Shown: positions 46,421-54,894, numbered from the stretch's first letter. The stretch: DNA of 64,000 nucleotides from Bradyrhizobium sp. BR 10289 (GCF_019455385.1 NZ_JACOFR010000021.1:82782-146781); one strand, 5' to 3'. Notes: generated by a model not told the origin, from the letters alone. Numbers and translations: made by a program.

Positions 46421-47991
46421 TCTCTGCCATCACCCACATTTCGCGCCTGATCCGCGCCGCGTTCGTGTTTGCGCGCGAAGGCGTGTTCGGCGCCGTCGAT
46501 CCGAGCCTGGTGCCGCCGCCGGGACAGCTGGCGCTCAAGCTGGCGCGCATCGTCGAACGCCGCGGCGCCAAGTATGGCCCGCGGATCTCGCGCGCGCTGA
46601 CGCGTATGGGCCCGGCCTATCTCAAGCTCGGCCAGTTCCTGGCGACACGCCCTGACGTCGTCGGCCTGAATATGGCGCGCGACCTCGAAAGCCTGCAGGA
46701 TCGCCTGCCGCCGTTTCCGCAGGCCGAAGCCGAGGCCGTCATCGCGACATCGCTGGAGCGGCCGCTGAACGATGTGTTCGTCAGCCTCAGCCCGCCGGTT
46801 GCGGCCGCCTCGATCGCACAGGTGCATCGCGGCGAGGTCGAGCACGCCGGCATTCGCAAGCCTGTTGCCGTCAAAGTGCTCCGGCCCAACGTAGCCGCGC
46901 GCTTCCGTCGCGACCTCTCCGATTTCTTCTACGTCGCACACAAGGCCGAGGCCTATTCGGCTGAAGCACGACGGCTGCGCCTGGTCGAGGTCATCAACAC
47001 CATGTCGCGCTCGGTCGCGATGGAGATGGACCTGCGGCTGGAAGCCGCCGCGCTGTCGGAGATGGCGGAGAATACGCAGGATGATCCCGATTTTCGTGTG
47101 CCGACCGTGGACTGGGACCGCACCACGCACAACGTGCTGACGATGGAGTGGATCGACGGCATCGCGCTGAACGACCACAAGCGCCTCGCCGAAGCCCAAG
47201 TCGATCTGCCCGATCTCGGCCGCAAGGTGATCCAGAGCTTTTTGCGGCATGCGCTGCGCGACGGCTTCTTTCACGCCGACATGCATCCCGGCAATCTGTT
47301 CCTCGACGACGCCGGCCGCCTGGTCGCAGTCGATTTCGGCATCATGGGCCGGCTCGGCATGAAGGAGCGGCGCTTCCTCGCCGAGATCCTGCTCGGCTTC
47401 ATCACCCGGGATTATCGCCGCGTCGCCGAAGTGCATTTCGAGGCGGGCTACGTCCCGTCGCATCACTCGGTCGAGAATTTTGCGCAGGCGATCCGCGCCA
47501 TCGGCGAGCCCATCCACAACCGCACCGCCGAGGAGATCTCGATGGCGCGGCTCTTGACGCTGCTGCTCGAGGTCACCGGCCTGTTCGACATGACGACGCG
47601 GCCCGAGCTGATCCTGCTGCAGAAGACCATGGTCGTGGTGGAGGGCGTGGCGCGCGGCTTCGATCCCAAGCTCGACATCTGGAAGATCGCCGACCCCGTC
47701 GTGCGCGAATGGATCGAGCGCAATCTCGGACCGATCGGCCGGGTGCAGGGCGCGCTGGCCGGTGGCGGCGATCTCGCCCGGGTGCTGATGCGCCTGCCCG
47801 ACATCGCCCAGCGCTCGGTCGCCGTGCTCGAGCAGCTCGAGACCATGACGCGGGAGGGCATAAGGTTGTCGCCGGAGAGCATCGCCGCGATGGGCCGCAG
47901 CGAAGGGCGCAAGAACCGCTGGCGCACCGTCGCGCTCTGGATCATCGCCGCGACCTTCATCGGAATCCTGATCGCTGTCCGGAATCTGTGA
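46417..47991 (+). CDS. ubiB: UbiB protein-kinase-like ATPase for ubiquinone biosynthesis
   Basis: A 524-residue atypical kinase-fold protein that supports ubiquinone synthesis at the inner membrane. The family KxGQ motif is in 'AYLKLGQFLATRPDVVG'. The Ala-rich nucleotide loop is 'PPVAAASIAQVHRGEV', the Lys is in 'KPVAVKVLRP', and the catalytic region is 'GFFHADMHPGNLFLDDAGRL' with 'VAVDFGIMGRL'. The C-terminal hydrophobic helix 'TVALWIIAATFIGILIAV' is a membrane anchor. The start overlaps ubiE. The stop is 72 bp before the RHH-CoaBC gene; this gap holds two operator-like palindromes. Confidence 0.95.
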   Translation: MISAITHISRLIRAAFVFAREGVFGAVDPSLVPPPGQLALKLARIVERRGAKYGPRISRALTRMGPAYLKLGQFLATRPDVVGLNMARDLESLQDRLPPFPQAEAEAVIATSLERPLNDVFVSLSPPVAAASIAQVHRGEVEHAGIRKPVAVKVLRPNVAARFRRDLSDFFYVAHKAEAYSAEARRLRLVEVINTMSRSVAMEMDLRLEAAALSEMAENTQDDPDFRVPTVDWDRTTHNVLTMEWIDGIALNDHKRLAEAQVDLPDLGRKVIQSFLRHALRDGFFHADMHPGNLFLDDAGRLVAVDFGIMGRLGMKERRFLAEILLGFITRDYRRVAEVHFEAGYVPSHHSVENFAQAIRAIGEPIHNRTAEEISMARLLTLLLEVTGLFDMTTRPELILLQKTMVVVEGVARGFDPKLDIWKIADPVVREWIERNLGPIGRVQGALAGGGDLARVLMRLPDIAQRSVAVLEQLETMTREGIRLSPESIAAMGRSEGRKNRWRTVALWIIAATFIGILIAVRNL

Positions 47992-48004
47992 TTGCCAAAC
48001 CACT

Positions 48005-48044
48005 TGATTGCATTGCAATCAAACAGATGATAGCAATGCCATCA
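48005..48044 (+). promoter_or_regulatory. coaBC: Two tandem FitA-like palindromic operators upstream of coaBC
   Basis: Palindrome 1 is TGATTGCA-T-TGCAATCA (48005-48021, perfect; 19 bp with flanks). Palindrome 2 is TGATAGCA-A-TGCCATCA (48028-48044, one mismatch; its arms extend to CAGATGAT/ATCATCTG). Their centres are 23 bp apart. The inner half-sites form TGCAATCA-N6-TGATAGCA. As I recall, gonococcal FitA binds TGCTATCA/TGATAGCA half-sites. The block ends 19 bp before the start codon of a gene whose product begins with a FitA-like domain. Confidence 0.65.
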
Positions 48045-48063
48045 TCTGTGCTGGAGGGGCGTC

Positions 48064-49503
48064 ATGGCAAGCCTGACCATCCGTAAGCTCGACGAACACG
48101 TCAAAACCTATCTGCGGCTCCGCTCGGCCAAAAACCACAGATCGGTCGAGGAAGAGGTCCGGGTCATCCTGCGGGAGCTGATCGAGGGTCGCGAGGAGCC
48201 GCTGACGCCGTTCTCGGCGCCGCCGGCTCCATCCACCGCCCCCATGGCCCAGCGCACCGGCGCTGTCCCCGAGGCCAGTGTCACCCTGATCATCGGCGGC
48301 GGCATCGCGGCCTACAAGTCGCTCGACCTGATCCGGCGGCTGAAGGAGCGGCGCATCGAGGTCCGCTGCGTGCTGACCAAGGCGGCCCAGCAATTCGTCA
48401 CGCCGCTCGCCGTGAGCGCGCTGTCGCACGAGCGCGTCTACACCGATCTGTTCGACCCCCAGAGCGAGTCCGACGCCGGCCACATCCGCCTCGCACGCGA
48501 CTGCGATCTGATCGTGGTGGCGCCCGCGACCGCCGATCTGATGGCGAAGATGGCGAACGGCCATGCCGACGATCTCGCCAGCGCCATCCTGCTTGCCACC
48601 AACCGCAAGGTCCTGATTGCACCGGCGATGAATCCGCTGATGTGGAACAACGCCGCGACACGCCGCAACGTCGCGCAACTCCAGCGCGACGGCATCCTGT
48701 TCATCGGACCCAATTCCGGCGAGATGGCCGAAGCCGGCGAAGCCGGTGTCGGCCGCATGTCGGAGGCGATCGAGATCGCGACCGCCGCCGAAAAACTGCT
48801 GCGGCCGCCGGTGCCGCGGCCGCTTGCCGGCAAGCGCGTGCTGATCACCGCGGGGCCGACGCACGAGCCGATCGATCCGGTGCGCTATATCGCCAACCGC
48901 TCGTCCGGCAAGCAGGGCTTTGCCATTGCCGCCGCGGCGCAGGCCGCCGGCGCCGAGGTGATTCTGGTGAGCGGCCCGGTCGATCTCGACGATCCCACTG
49001 GTGTCACCGTGAAGCATGTCGAATCCGCACGGCAGATGCTGGAACAGGTGCAGGCCGCGCTGCCCGTGGACATCGCGATCTTCGCCGCCGCGGTCGCCGA
49101 CTGGCGCGTCGCCAATGAGGGCGAGCAGAAGCTGAAGAAGACATCAGCCGGCATGCCGCCGCTGCAGCTGGTCGAGAACCCCGACATCCTCGCCACGATC
49201 TCGAAGCTGACCGACAAGCGGCCGCCGCTGGTGATCGGCTTTGCCGCCGAGACCGAGCATCTCATCGACAACGCAAAATCAAAACTCGCCCGCAAGGGCT
49301 GCGACTGGATCGTCGCCAACGACGTCTCGCCGGCCACCGGCGTGATGGGCGGCGACCGCAACACCGTGCATTTGATAAGCCGCAAGGACGGTGAATTCGC
49401 AGTTGATTCCTGGCCGGTGATGACCAAGGAACAGGTCGCCATCGAGCTGGTCGCGCATGTCGCCAAAAGCGTGACCGGCAAATCCCTGGAGTCCGCATCT
49501 TGA
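48064..49503 (+). CDS. coaBC: CoaBC (PPC synthetase/decarboxylase) with an N-terminal FitA-like ribbon-helix-helix domain
   Basis: A 479-residue fusion. Residues 1-43 (MASLTIRKLDEHVKTYLRLR, then 'HRSVEEEVRVILRELIEG') look like a FitA/VapB-type ribbon-helix-helix DNA-binding domain. A Pro-rich linker (about 44-68) follows. The flavoprotein CoaC domain (about 72-250) has 'GGGIAAYKSLDLI', His140 and 'PAMNPLMW' (Asn190), at the E. coli His75/Asn125 spacing. CoaB (about 252-479) has 'NRSSGKQGFAIAAAAQAAGA' and 'VADWRV', joining phosphopantothenate to cysteine. The lid that holds Cys158 in E. coli reads 'NSGEMAEAGEAGVGRM', with no cysteine. GGAGG at 48052-48056 supports this start; internal ATG 48244 has no ribosome site. 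dut overlaps the stop. Confidence 0.88.
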   Translation: MASLTIRKLDEHVKTYLRLRSAKNHRSVEEEVRVILRELIEGREEPLTPFSAPPAPSTAPMAQRTGAVPEASVTLIIGGGIAAYKSLDLIRRLKERRIEVRCVLTKAAQQFVTPLAVSALSHERVYTDLFDPQSESDAGHIRLARDCDLIVVAPATADLMAKMANGHADDLASAILLATNRKVLIAPAMNPLMWNNAATRRNVAQLQRDGILFIGPNSGEMAEAGEAGVGRMSEAIEIATAAEKLLRPPVPRPLAGKRVLITAGPTHEPIDPVRYIANRSSGKQGFAIAAAAQAAGAEVILVSGPVDLDDPTGVTVKHVESARQMLEQVQAALPVDIAIFAAAVADWRVANEGEQKLKKTSAGMPPLQLVENPDILATISKLTDKRPPLVIGFAAETEHLIDNAKSKLARKGCDWIVANDVSPATGVMGGDRNTVHLISRKDGEFAVDSWPVMTKEQVAIELVAHVAKSVTGKSLESAS

Positions 49504-49958
49504 GCACGAAGGTTACCGTCGAACTGCAGCAGCTGGCCCATGCCGAAGGCCTGCCGCTGCCGGCCTATCAGACCACGGATGCTGCCGGTCTCGACCTGAT
49601 GGCCGCGGTACCCGACAGCGAGCCGATGACGCTCGCCCCCGGCCAATACGCGTTGGTGCCGACGGGACTCGCGATCGCATTGCCGTCGGGCTTTGAGGCG
49701 CAGGTGCGTCCGCGCTCGGGGCTTGCCGCCAAACACGGCGTCACCGTGCTGAACTCGCCGGGGACGATCGACGCGGATTACCGCGGCGAGATCAAGGTGA
49801 TCCTGATCAATCACGGCCAGGCGCCGTTCGTGATCAAGCGCGGCGAGCGCATCGCGCAGATGGTGATCGCACCGGTGGTGCAGGCCAAGCTGGTTCCGGT
49901 GGCGACGCTGTCAGCGACTGATCGCGGCGCCGGTGGGTTTGGGTCGACGGGGCGGTAG
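49500..49958 (+). CDS. dut: Deoxyuridine 5'-triphosphate nucleotidohydrolase
   Basis: A 152-residue trimeric dUTPase that hydrolyses dUTP to dUMP and keeps uracil out of DNA. All five motifs are seen: 'AAGLDLMAAV', 'RPRSGLAAKHG', 'NSPGTIDADYRGEIKV', 'KRGERIAQMVIAP' and the C-terminal P-loop-like 'RGAGGFGSTGR'. The TTG start overlaps the coaBC stop (TTGA), with GGAG about 10 bp upstream. The coaBC-dut order is conserved in many proteobacteria. Confidence 0.95.
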   Translation: MSTKVTVELQQLAHAEGLPLPAYQTTDAAGLDLMAAVPDSEPMTLAPGQYALVPTGLAIALPSGFEAQVRPRSGLAAKHGVTVLNSPGTIDADYRGEIKVILINHGQAPFVIKRGERIAQMVIAPVVQAKLVPVATLSATDRGAGGFGSTGR

Positions 49959-49975
49959 CCGAGCTGCGAGTGAGG

Positions 49976-50101
49976 ACACCTCTCCCGCTTGCGGGAGAGG
50001 TCGCGGAGCGAAGCGACGCGGGTGAGGGTTCTTTCCTCTGGGGGATTGTCCCGATGCGGAACGAGCCCTCTCCCCAACCCTCCCCCGCAAGCGGGGGAGG
50101 G
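49976..50101. repeat. Copy of repeat family A between dut and divL
   Basis: ACCTCTCCCGCTTGCGGGAGAGGT (part; arms at 49978-49986 and 49993-50001) is a perfect hairpin. A second arm pair, CCCTCCCCC GCAA GCGGGGGAGGG, closes the element at 50101. The remaining 232 bases to the divL start show no gene or clear promoter. Confidence 0.75.
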
Positions 50102-50333
50102 AGCGCACCTACGTCGCGGAAACAATCTCGTTCACCCGCTAACACCCGACACCCCCAACCGAATCACCCGCAGAACTACGTGAGGCGGGAACCGCGCGCC
50201 CCGCATTTTTTTGGAGCCGCCTTTGCGTTCACGATCTGGACTCTTACCGGCGGAGTCACCGCGGGGTTATTGTCTTTTGATTCGCGCACGACGGGGGTCG
50301 CAGCGCGTACATTCGTGCGGTCTTGGGGCAACT

Positions 50334-52838
50334 ATGTCAGGCGTGATCGTGTCGATGCGTCGGACGTTGCTGTCGTGCACATCTCTCGTGCGCAACGGCA
50401 TTTTGGGAGGCGCTCTCGCAGCGCTGCTGCCGGCTGCGCCGGCTGAGGCCGCCGACCTCGTCGACACACTTTCGATAATGCTGGACTTCAACCGGCAGGA
50501 ACTCGCGGTGCTCGCCACTGCGCTGGCCTTGCTCGGATTCTCGGTCGTGGCCGCGATCCTGCTGATGCGCACGCGCGTGGGCCGAGCCAAGACCGAGGCG
50601 CGGCTGCGCGCGCGGATCGGGGAACTGCAGCTCCAGGCCGACCGCTACGGCGCGCTGCTGTTCGCCGAGCCGCAGATCCTGATCTCCTGGCCGGCGGGCG
50701 ATGACCGCGCGCAGATTTCCGGCGACATTGCGATGGTGCTGCCGCGCGACCCGACGCCGCAGCGCGTGCTCGCGTTCGGAACCTGGCTGCCGCCGGAACC
50801 CGCCCTGCAGATGGACCACGCCGTCGATGCGCTGCGCGATCGCGGCGACGGGTTCCAGCTCACGCTGACGACCGCCAACGGCCGCACGCTGGAAGCGCTC
50901 GGCCGCGCCATCGGCGGCCAGGCCATTGTCAGGATTCGCGAACTTTCGGGTCTGCGGCGCGAATTGGCCGAGACCAATCTGCGCTTCAAGGCGCTCTCAG
51001 ACGAAACCGAGATGCTGCGCGGCTTCGCCACCGCCGCACCGTGGCCGATCTGGGCCAAGGCCGAGAACGGCGCGCTCACCTTTGCCAACCCGGCCTATGT
51101 CCGCGCCACCGAGGCGGCCAGCATCGCTGATGCCCAGGAGCGCAAGCTCGAGCTGCTCGACAGCGCCGACCGCACCGCGATGGAGCGGGGCCTGAAAGAG
51201 GCCGCCAATTTCACCTCGCGGCTGCCGATCGTGATCGGCGGCGAGCGGCGCATGTATGACGTGCGCGCCGTCAATGTCGGCAGCGGCAGTGTCGGCGTCG
51301 CCATCGACGCCAGCGAGGCGGACGGGTTGAGCTCGGCCCTGGTGCGGATGGCGGAGGCGCATCGCCGCACGCTCGACCAGCTCTCCTCGGGCGTTGCCGT
51401 GTTCGACGGCCAGCGGCGCCTTGCCTTCTACAACGACTCGTACCGCCGGCTGTGGGACCTCGACCGCAACTTCCTCGACACCCATCCCGACGATTCCAGC
51501 GTGCTCGACCAGCTGCGCGCCGGGCGCAAATTGCAGGAGCAGCCGGATTTCCGCGCCTGGAAGGCCAAGCTGCACGAGGCCTATCGCGCCGTCGAGACCG
51601 CTAAGGACACCTGGTACCTGCCCGACGGCCGCGCGCTCTCCGTCGTCACCACGCCGAATCCCGAGGGCGGCGTCACCTATTTGTTCGACGACGTCACCGA
51701 GAGCCTCGACCTCGCCCGCCGCTTCGACGGCATGATCCGGGTCCAGCGCGAGACGCTGGACAGCCTTGCCGAGGGCGTCGCGGTGTTCGGCAGCAACGGC
51801 AAGGCGCAGCTGTTCAACCCGGCCTTCGTGCGGATGTGGAAGCTGTCGGCCGACGCCATGCGCGACGAGCCGCACATCCAGACCGTCGAAGGCTGGTGCC
51901 ATCAGCTGTTCGACGACCCACACGTCTGGCGGCAGATCCGCGAGGCCATCACCTCGATCGAAAACCGCGTCGACGTGCCGCTCAAGCTGGAGCGCAAGGA
52001 CGGCAGCGTGCTCGACGGCATGATCCGGCCGCTGCCTGACGGCGCCACCATGCTGACGTTCCAGGACATCACCGACACCGAGAATGTCGAGCGTGCGCTG
52101 CGCGAGCGCAACGAGGCGCTGGAGACCGCCGACCAGATGAAGGTGGATTTCGTCCACCACGTCTCCTACGAGCTGCGCTCGCCGCTCACCACCATCATCG
52201 GCTTTGCGCATTTCCTCAGCGATCCCTCGACCGGGCCGCTGACGCCGAAGCAGGCCGAGTATCTCGACTACGTCACCAAATCGACCAATGCGCTTCTGGC
52301 GCTGACCAACAACATCCTCGATCTCGCCACCATCGATGCCGGCGCGATGAAGCTGGAACTCGGCCCGGTCGACGTCAGCAAGGCCATCGAGCTCGCCGCG
52401 GAAGGCATCCAGGACCGCCTCGCCACCGACCGCATCCGCCTCAAGGTCGAGATCGCGCCCGATGTCGGCAGCTTCGTCGGCGACGAGAAGCGCGTGGTCC
52501 AGGTGCTCTATAACCTGCTCGCCAACGCCGTCGGCTTCTCTCCCCAGGATTCCACCGTCGGCATCAGCGCGCGCCGCACCGAGCGCAGCGTAGTCTTCAC
52601 CGTGACAGATTCCGGCCCTGGAATACCGGCCGACATGAAGGACAAGGTGTTCAACTGGTTCGAAAGCCGCTCGCAGGGCTCGCGTCACCGCGGCGCCGGG
52701 CTCGGCCTGTCGCTGGTGCGCTCCTTCGTCGAGCTGCATGGCGGCAAGGTGCGGGTGGATTCGATCGTCGGCCGCGGCACGGTCGTGATCTGCGACTTCC
52801 CGACCGACCAGGCGGCGCATCGCGACGCCGCCGAATGA
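50334..52838 (+). CDS. divL: DivL-type pseudo-histidine kinase (phosphoacceptor His replaced by Tyr612)
   Basis: An 834-residue membrane-anchored sensor kinase homologue. Two hydrophobic segments lie near residues 20-40 and 55-75. Several PAS-like domains follow (about 220-330, 340-450, 455-570), then DHp and HATPase domains. The H-box reads 'DFVHHVSYELRSPLTTIIGF': where kinases have 'SHELR' this has 'SYELR'. That is the Caulobacter DivL signature (Tyr550), where it binds phospho-DivK and controls CckA and thereby CtrA. ATP-site boxes are intact: 'LYNLLANAVGFS', 'VTDSGPGIP', 'RGAGLGLSLVRSFVELHGG'. GGGG precedes the chosen ATG. The gene is coupled to the next one by ATGA. Confidence 0.88.
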   Translation: MSGVIVSMRRTLLSCTSLVRNGILGGALAALLPAAPAEAADLVDTLSIMLDFNRQELAVLATALALLGFSVVAAILLMRTRVGRAKTEARLRARIGELQLQADRYGALLFAEPQILISWPAGDDRAQISGDIAMVLPRDPTPQRVLAFGTWLPPEPALQMDHAVDALRDRGDGFQLTLTTANGRTLEALGRAIGGQAIVRIRELSGLRRELAETNLRFKALSDETEMLRGFATAAPWPIWAKAENGALTFANPAYVRATEAASIADAQERKLELLDSADRTAMERGLKEAANFTSRLPIVIGGERRMYDVRAVNVGSGSVGVAIDASEADGLSSALVRMAEAHRRTLDQLSSGVAVFDGQRRLAFYNDSYRRLWDLDRNFLDTHPDDSSVLDQLRAGRKLQEQPDFRAWKAKLHEAYRAVETAKDTWYLPDGRALSVVTTPNPEGGVTYLFDDVTESLDLARRFDGMIRVQRETLDSLAEGVAVFGSNGKAQLFNPAFVRMWKLSADAMRDEPHIQTVEGWCHQLFDDPHVWRQIREAITSIENRVDVPLKLERKDGSVLDGMIRPLPDGATMLTFQDITDTENVERALRERNEALETADQMKVDFVHHVSYELRSPLTTIIGFAHFLSDPSTGPLTPKQAEYLDYVTKSTNALLALTNNILDLATIDAGAMKLELGPVDVSKAIELAAEGIQDRLATDRIRLKVEIAPDVGSFVGDEKRVVQVLYNLLANAVGFSPQDSTVGISARRTERSVVFTVTDSGPGIPADMKDKVFNWFESRSQGSRHRGAGLGLSLVRSFVELHGGKVRVDSIVGRGTVVICDFPTDQAAHRDAAE

Positions 52839-54361
52839 GCGCGCCCGCCACATTCTCCGTCGCGCTCGTCAACGAGACGGCCACCGCGCAATTGATGGCC
52901 GATCTCGCGCTGCTGGTCGGTCCCGGCGATGTCATCACGCTCACCGGCGATCTCGGTGCCGGCAAGACTGCCGCCGCCCGCGCGCTGATCCGCTATCTCG
53001 CCGGCGACGACGAACTCGAAGTGCCGAGCCCGACCTTCACGCTGGTGCAAGGCTACGAGCTGCCGCCGTTCCCGGTAATGCATGCCGATCTCTACCGCGT
53101 CGAGGACGAGAGCGAGCTCGAGGAGATCGGGCTGTCGCCGCTGCCCGAGGCCACGCTGGTCCTGATCGAATGGCCGGAGCGCGCGCCGTCGGCGATGCCG
53201 GAGGATCGGATCGACATCGTTCTGACGCATCGTCCCGCGCTCGGCGCGAATGCGCGTGCCGCCGATATCACCGGTTACGGCAAGGCCGCCGCCACCGTCG
53301 CGCGGCTGAAGGCGCTGCGGGAATTCCTCGACGCATCTGGCTACATGGATGCAACGCGCAGGCGCATGGCCGGCGATGCCTCGATACGCTCCTATGCGAG
53401 GCTTTTACGCGACGACGGAATCGTCATCCTCATGAACTCGCCGCAGCGGCCGGACGGTGCGGCGCTCTACGACGGAAAATCCTATAGCGCGGCGGTGCAT
53501 CTCGCCGAGAATATCAGGCCGTTCGTCGCCATCGACGAGGGCCTGCGCGCGCAGGGACTGTCCGCGCCCAAAATCCATCATGTCGATCTCGACCACGGTT
53601 TCCTGATCAGTGAGGATTTCGGCATCGAAGGCGTGATCGAGGGCGATCCGCCGCGGCCGATCGTCGAACGCTACGAGGCTGCGACAGACGCGCTCGCCAT
53701 GCTCCACGGCAAGGCGCTGCCGGACACGCTGCCGCTGGACGGGCAGAGCTACGCCATTCCCGTCTTCGACATCGAGGCGATGCTGATCGAGATCGGATTG
53801 ATGCCGGAATGGTATCTGCCAGATCGCAACGCGCCGCTCAGCGACGAGAAGCGTGCAGAATTCTTTGCGATGTGGCGCGAGCTGCTCAAGAAGCCGCTGG
53901 CCGCGCCGAAGACCTGGATCATCCGCGACTATCACTCGCCCAATCTGATCTGGCTCGCTGACCGCGCCGGCATCGAACGCGTCGGCGTGATCGACTTCCA
54001 GGACACCGTGCTGGGGCCGAAATCCTACGACGTGGTGTCGCTGCTGCAGGACGCCCGCATCGACGTGCCCGAGACCGTCGAGCTGACGCTGCTGTCGCGC
54101 TACATCAAGGCACGGCGCGCGGACGATCCGAGCTTCGATGCGGCCGGTTTCGCCGAGCTCTACGCCATCATGTCGGCGCAGCGGAACACGCGGCTGCTCG
54201 GCACCTTCGCCCGGCTCAACCGCCGCGACGGCAAGCCGCACTATCTTCGCCACCAGCCGCGGATCTGGACCTATCTGCAGCGTTCGCTGGCGCATCCGGC
54301 GCTGGAGCATCTGCGCGACTGGTATCTGGCGAACGTCCCGCCGCCGCAATCCGGAACCTGA
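52835..54361 (+). CDS. tsaE: TsaE (t6A ATPase) fused to an AmgK-like sugar kinase/phosphotransferase
   Basis: A 508-residue fusion. Residues 1-150 are TsaE: Walker A GDLGAGKT (38-45), 'VPSPTFTLVQGYE', 'MHADLYRVEDESELEEIGL' and 'LIEWPER'. TsaE is the ATPase of the t6A37 complex; TsaB is encoded at 3946. From about 165 to 500 lies an APH-fold kinase: 'GDASIRSYARL', catalytic Asp365 ('IIRDYHSPNLIWL') and Asp387 ('GVIDFQDTVLGPKSYDVVSL'). This resembles AmgK, which phosphorylates MurNAc/GlcNAc at the anomeric position. A MurU-like gene lies 530 bp downstream, so the pair could recycle wall sugars. The start overlaps the divL stop. Confidence 0.9.
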   Translation: MSAPATFSVALVNETATAQLMADLALLVGPGDVITLTGDLGAGKTAAARALIRYLAGDDELEVPSPTFTLVQGYELPPFPVMHADLYRVEDESELEEIGLSPLPEATLVLIEWPERAPSAMPEDRIDIVLTHRPALGANARAADITGYGKAAATVARLKALREFLDASGYMDATRRRMAGDASIRSYARLLRDDGIVILMNSPQRPDGAALYDGKSYSAAVHLAENIRPFVAIDEGLRAQGLSAPKIHHVDLDHGFLISEDFGIEGVIEGDPPRPIVERYEAATDALAMLHGKALPDTLPLDGQSYAIPVFDIEAMLIEIGLMPEWYLPDRNAPLSDEKRAEFFAMWRELLKKPLAAPKTWIIRDYHSPNLIWLADRAGIERVGVIDFQDTVLGPKSYDVVSLLQDARIDVPETVELTLLSRYIKARRADDPSFDAAGFAELYAIMSAQRNTRLLGTFARLNRRDGKPHYLRHQPRIWTYLQRSLAHPALEHLRDWYLANVPPPQSGT

Positions 54362-54437
54362 TTTACCGGCTGTTAGCCATCGCATCGGTATCATCGCCCG
54401 CAGGCAGCCGGACAAAGACGGGGCTGGAGCAAGGCAG

Positions 54438-54755
54438 ATGGCGGTCAAGACGGACCAGCGTGGCAACAGCCGGGTTGTTTTCGAGCGCGGGATACCGGCC
54501 CAGATGATGGGCATTGACGGCACCTGGCGGCGCGAATGCACCATGGAGGACGTCTCCGAGAGCGGCGCCAAGCTGACCATCGACGGTTCGGTCGAGGGCT
54601 TGCATCTGAAGGAATTTTTTCTCCTGCTGTCGTCCACCGGACTTGCCTACCGGCGCTGCGAGCTGGCCTGGGTCAATGGCGACCAGATCGGCGTCAATTT
54701 CCTGAAGGTCGGCGACAAGAAGAAAAAGGCGCGTTCCACAGCCGTCGGGGCGTGA
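54438..54755 (+). CDS. PilZ-domain protein (predicted c-di-GMP receptor)
   Basis: A 105-residue single-domain PilZ protein. The c-di-GMP motifs are visible: RxxxR as Arg8-Gly-Asn-Ser-Arg12, and DxSxxG as Asp38-Val-Ser40-Glu-Ser-Gly43 ('MEDVSESGAKL'). The beta-barrel continues through 'YRRCELAWVNGDQIGVNFL' to a basic 'KKKKAR' tail. GGAG and AAGG lie upstream of the ATG. It lies between the sugar-kinase fusion and the MurU-like gene, so c-di-GMP control of an envelope process is possible, but its target is unknown. Confidence 0.85.
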   Translation: MAVKTDQRGNSRVVFERGIPAQMMGIDGTWRRECTMEDVSESGAKLTIDGSVEGLHLKEFFLLLSSTGLAYRRCELAWVNGDQIGVNFLKVGDKKKKARSTAVGA

Positions 54756-54894
54756 GCGCAACACACGTCGCACAACCGTCACGGCGGGTGATTAAGGCGG
54801 TTGAGACGCGATGCGGTTGATTAAATCCGTGTTAGGATTGCTGCGAACACGAAATTTGAAGGTCTGAGAAGGCCAAGGTCTGAGAAAGCGAAGG

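Noticed and set aside
48064..48250. A separate small antitoxin gene (RHH) in front of coaBC, i.e. a toxin-antitoxin locus
   Set aside because: The frame runs without a stop from the RHH domain into CoaC, internal ATG 48244 has no ribosome site, and no PIN-domain toxin follows.
49976..50101. CRISPR-like or insertion-sequence remnant in the dut-divL gap
   Set aside because: There are no regularly spaced repeats, no terminal repeats with a transposase, and the sequence matches the dispersed palindromic family A.
50334..52838. Ordinary PAS-domain histidine kinase
   Set aside because: The phosphoacceptor His is replaced by Tyr in the exact H-box position, which points to DivL.
52835..54361. Aminoglycoside resistance phosphotransferase
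   Set aside because: The kinase motifs fit AmgK-like sugar kinases better, and the TsaE fusion with a MurU-like neighbour argues for a housekeeping role.
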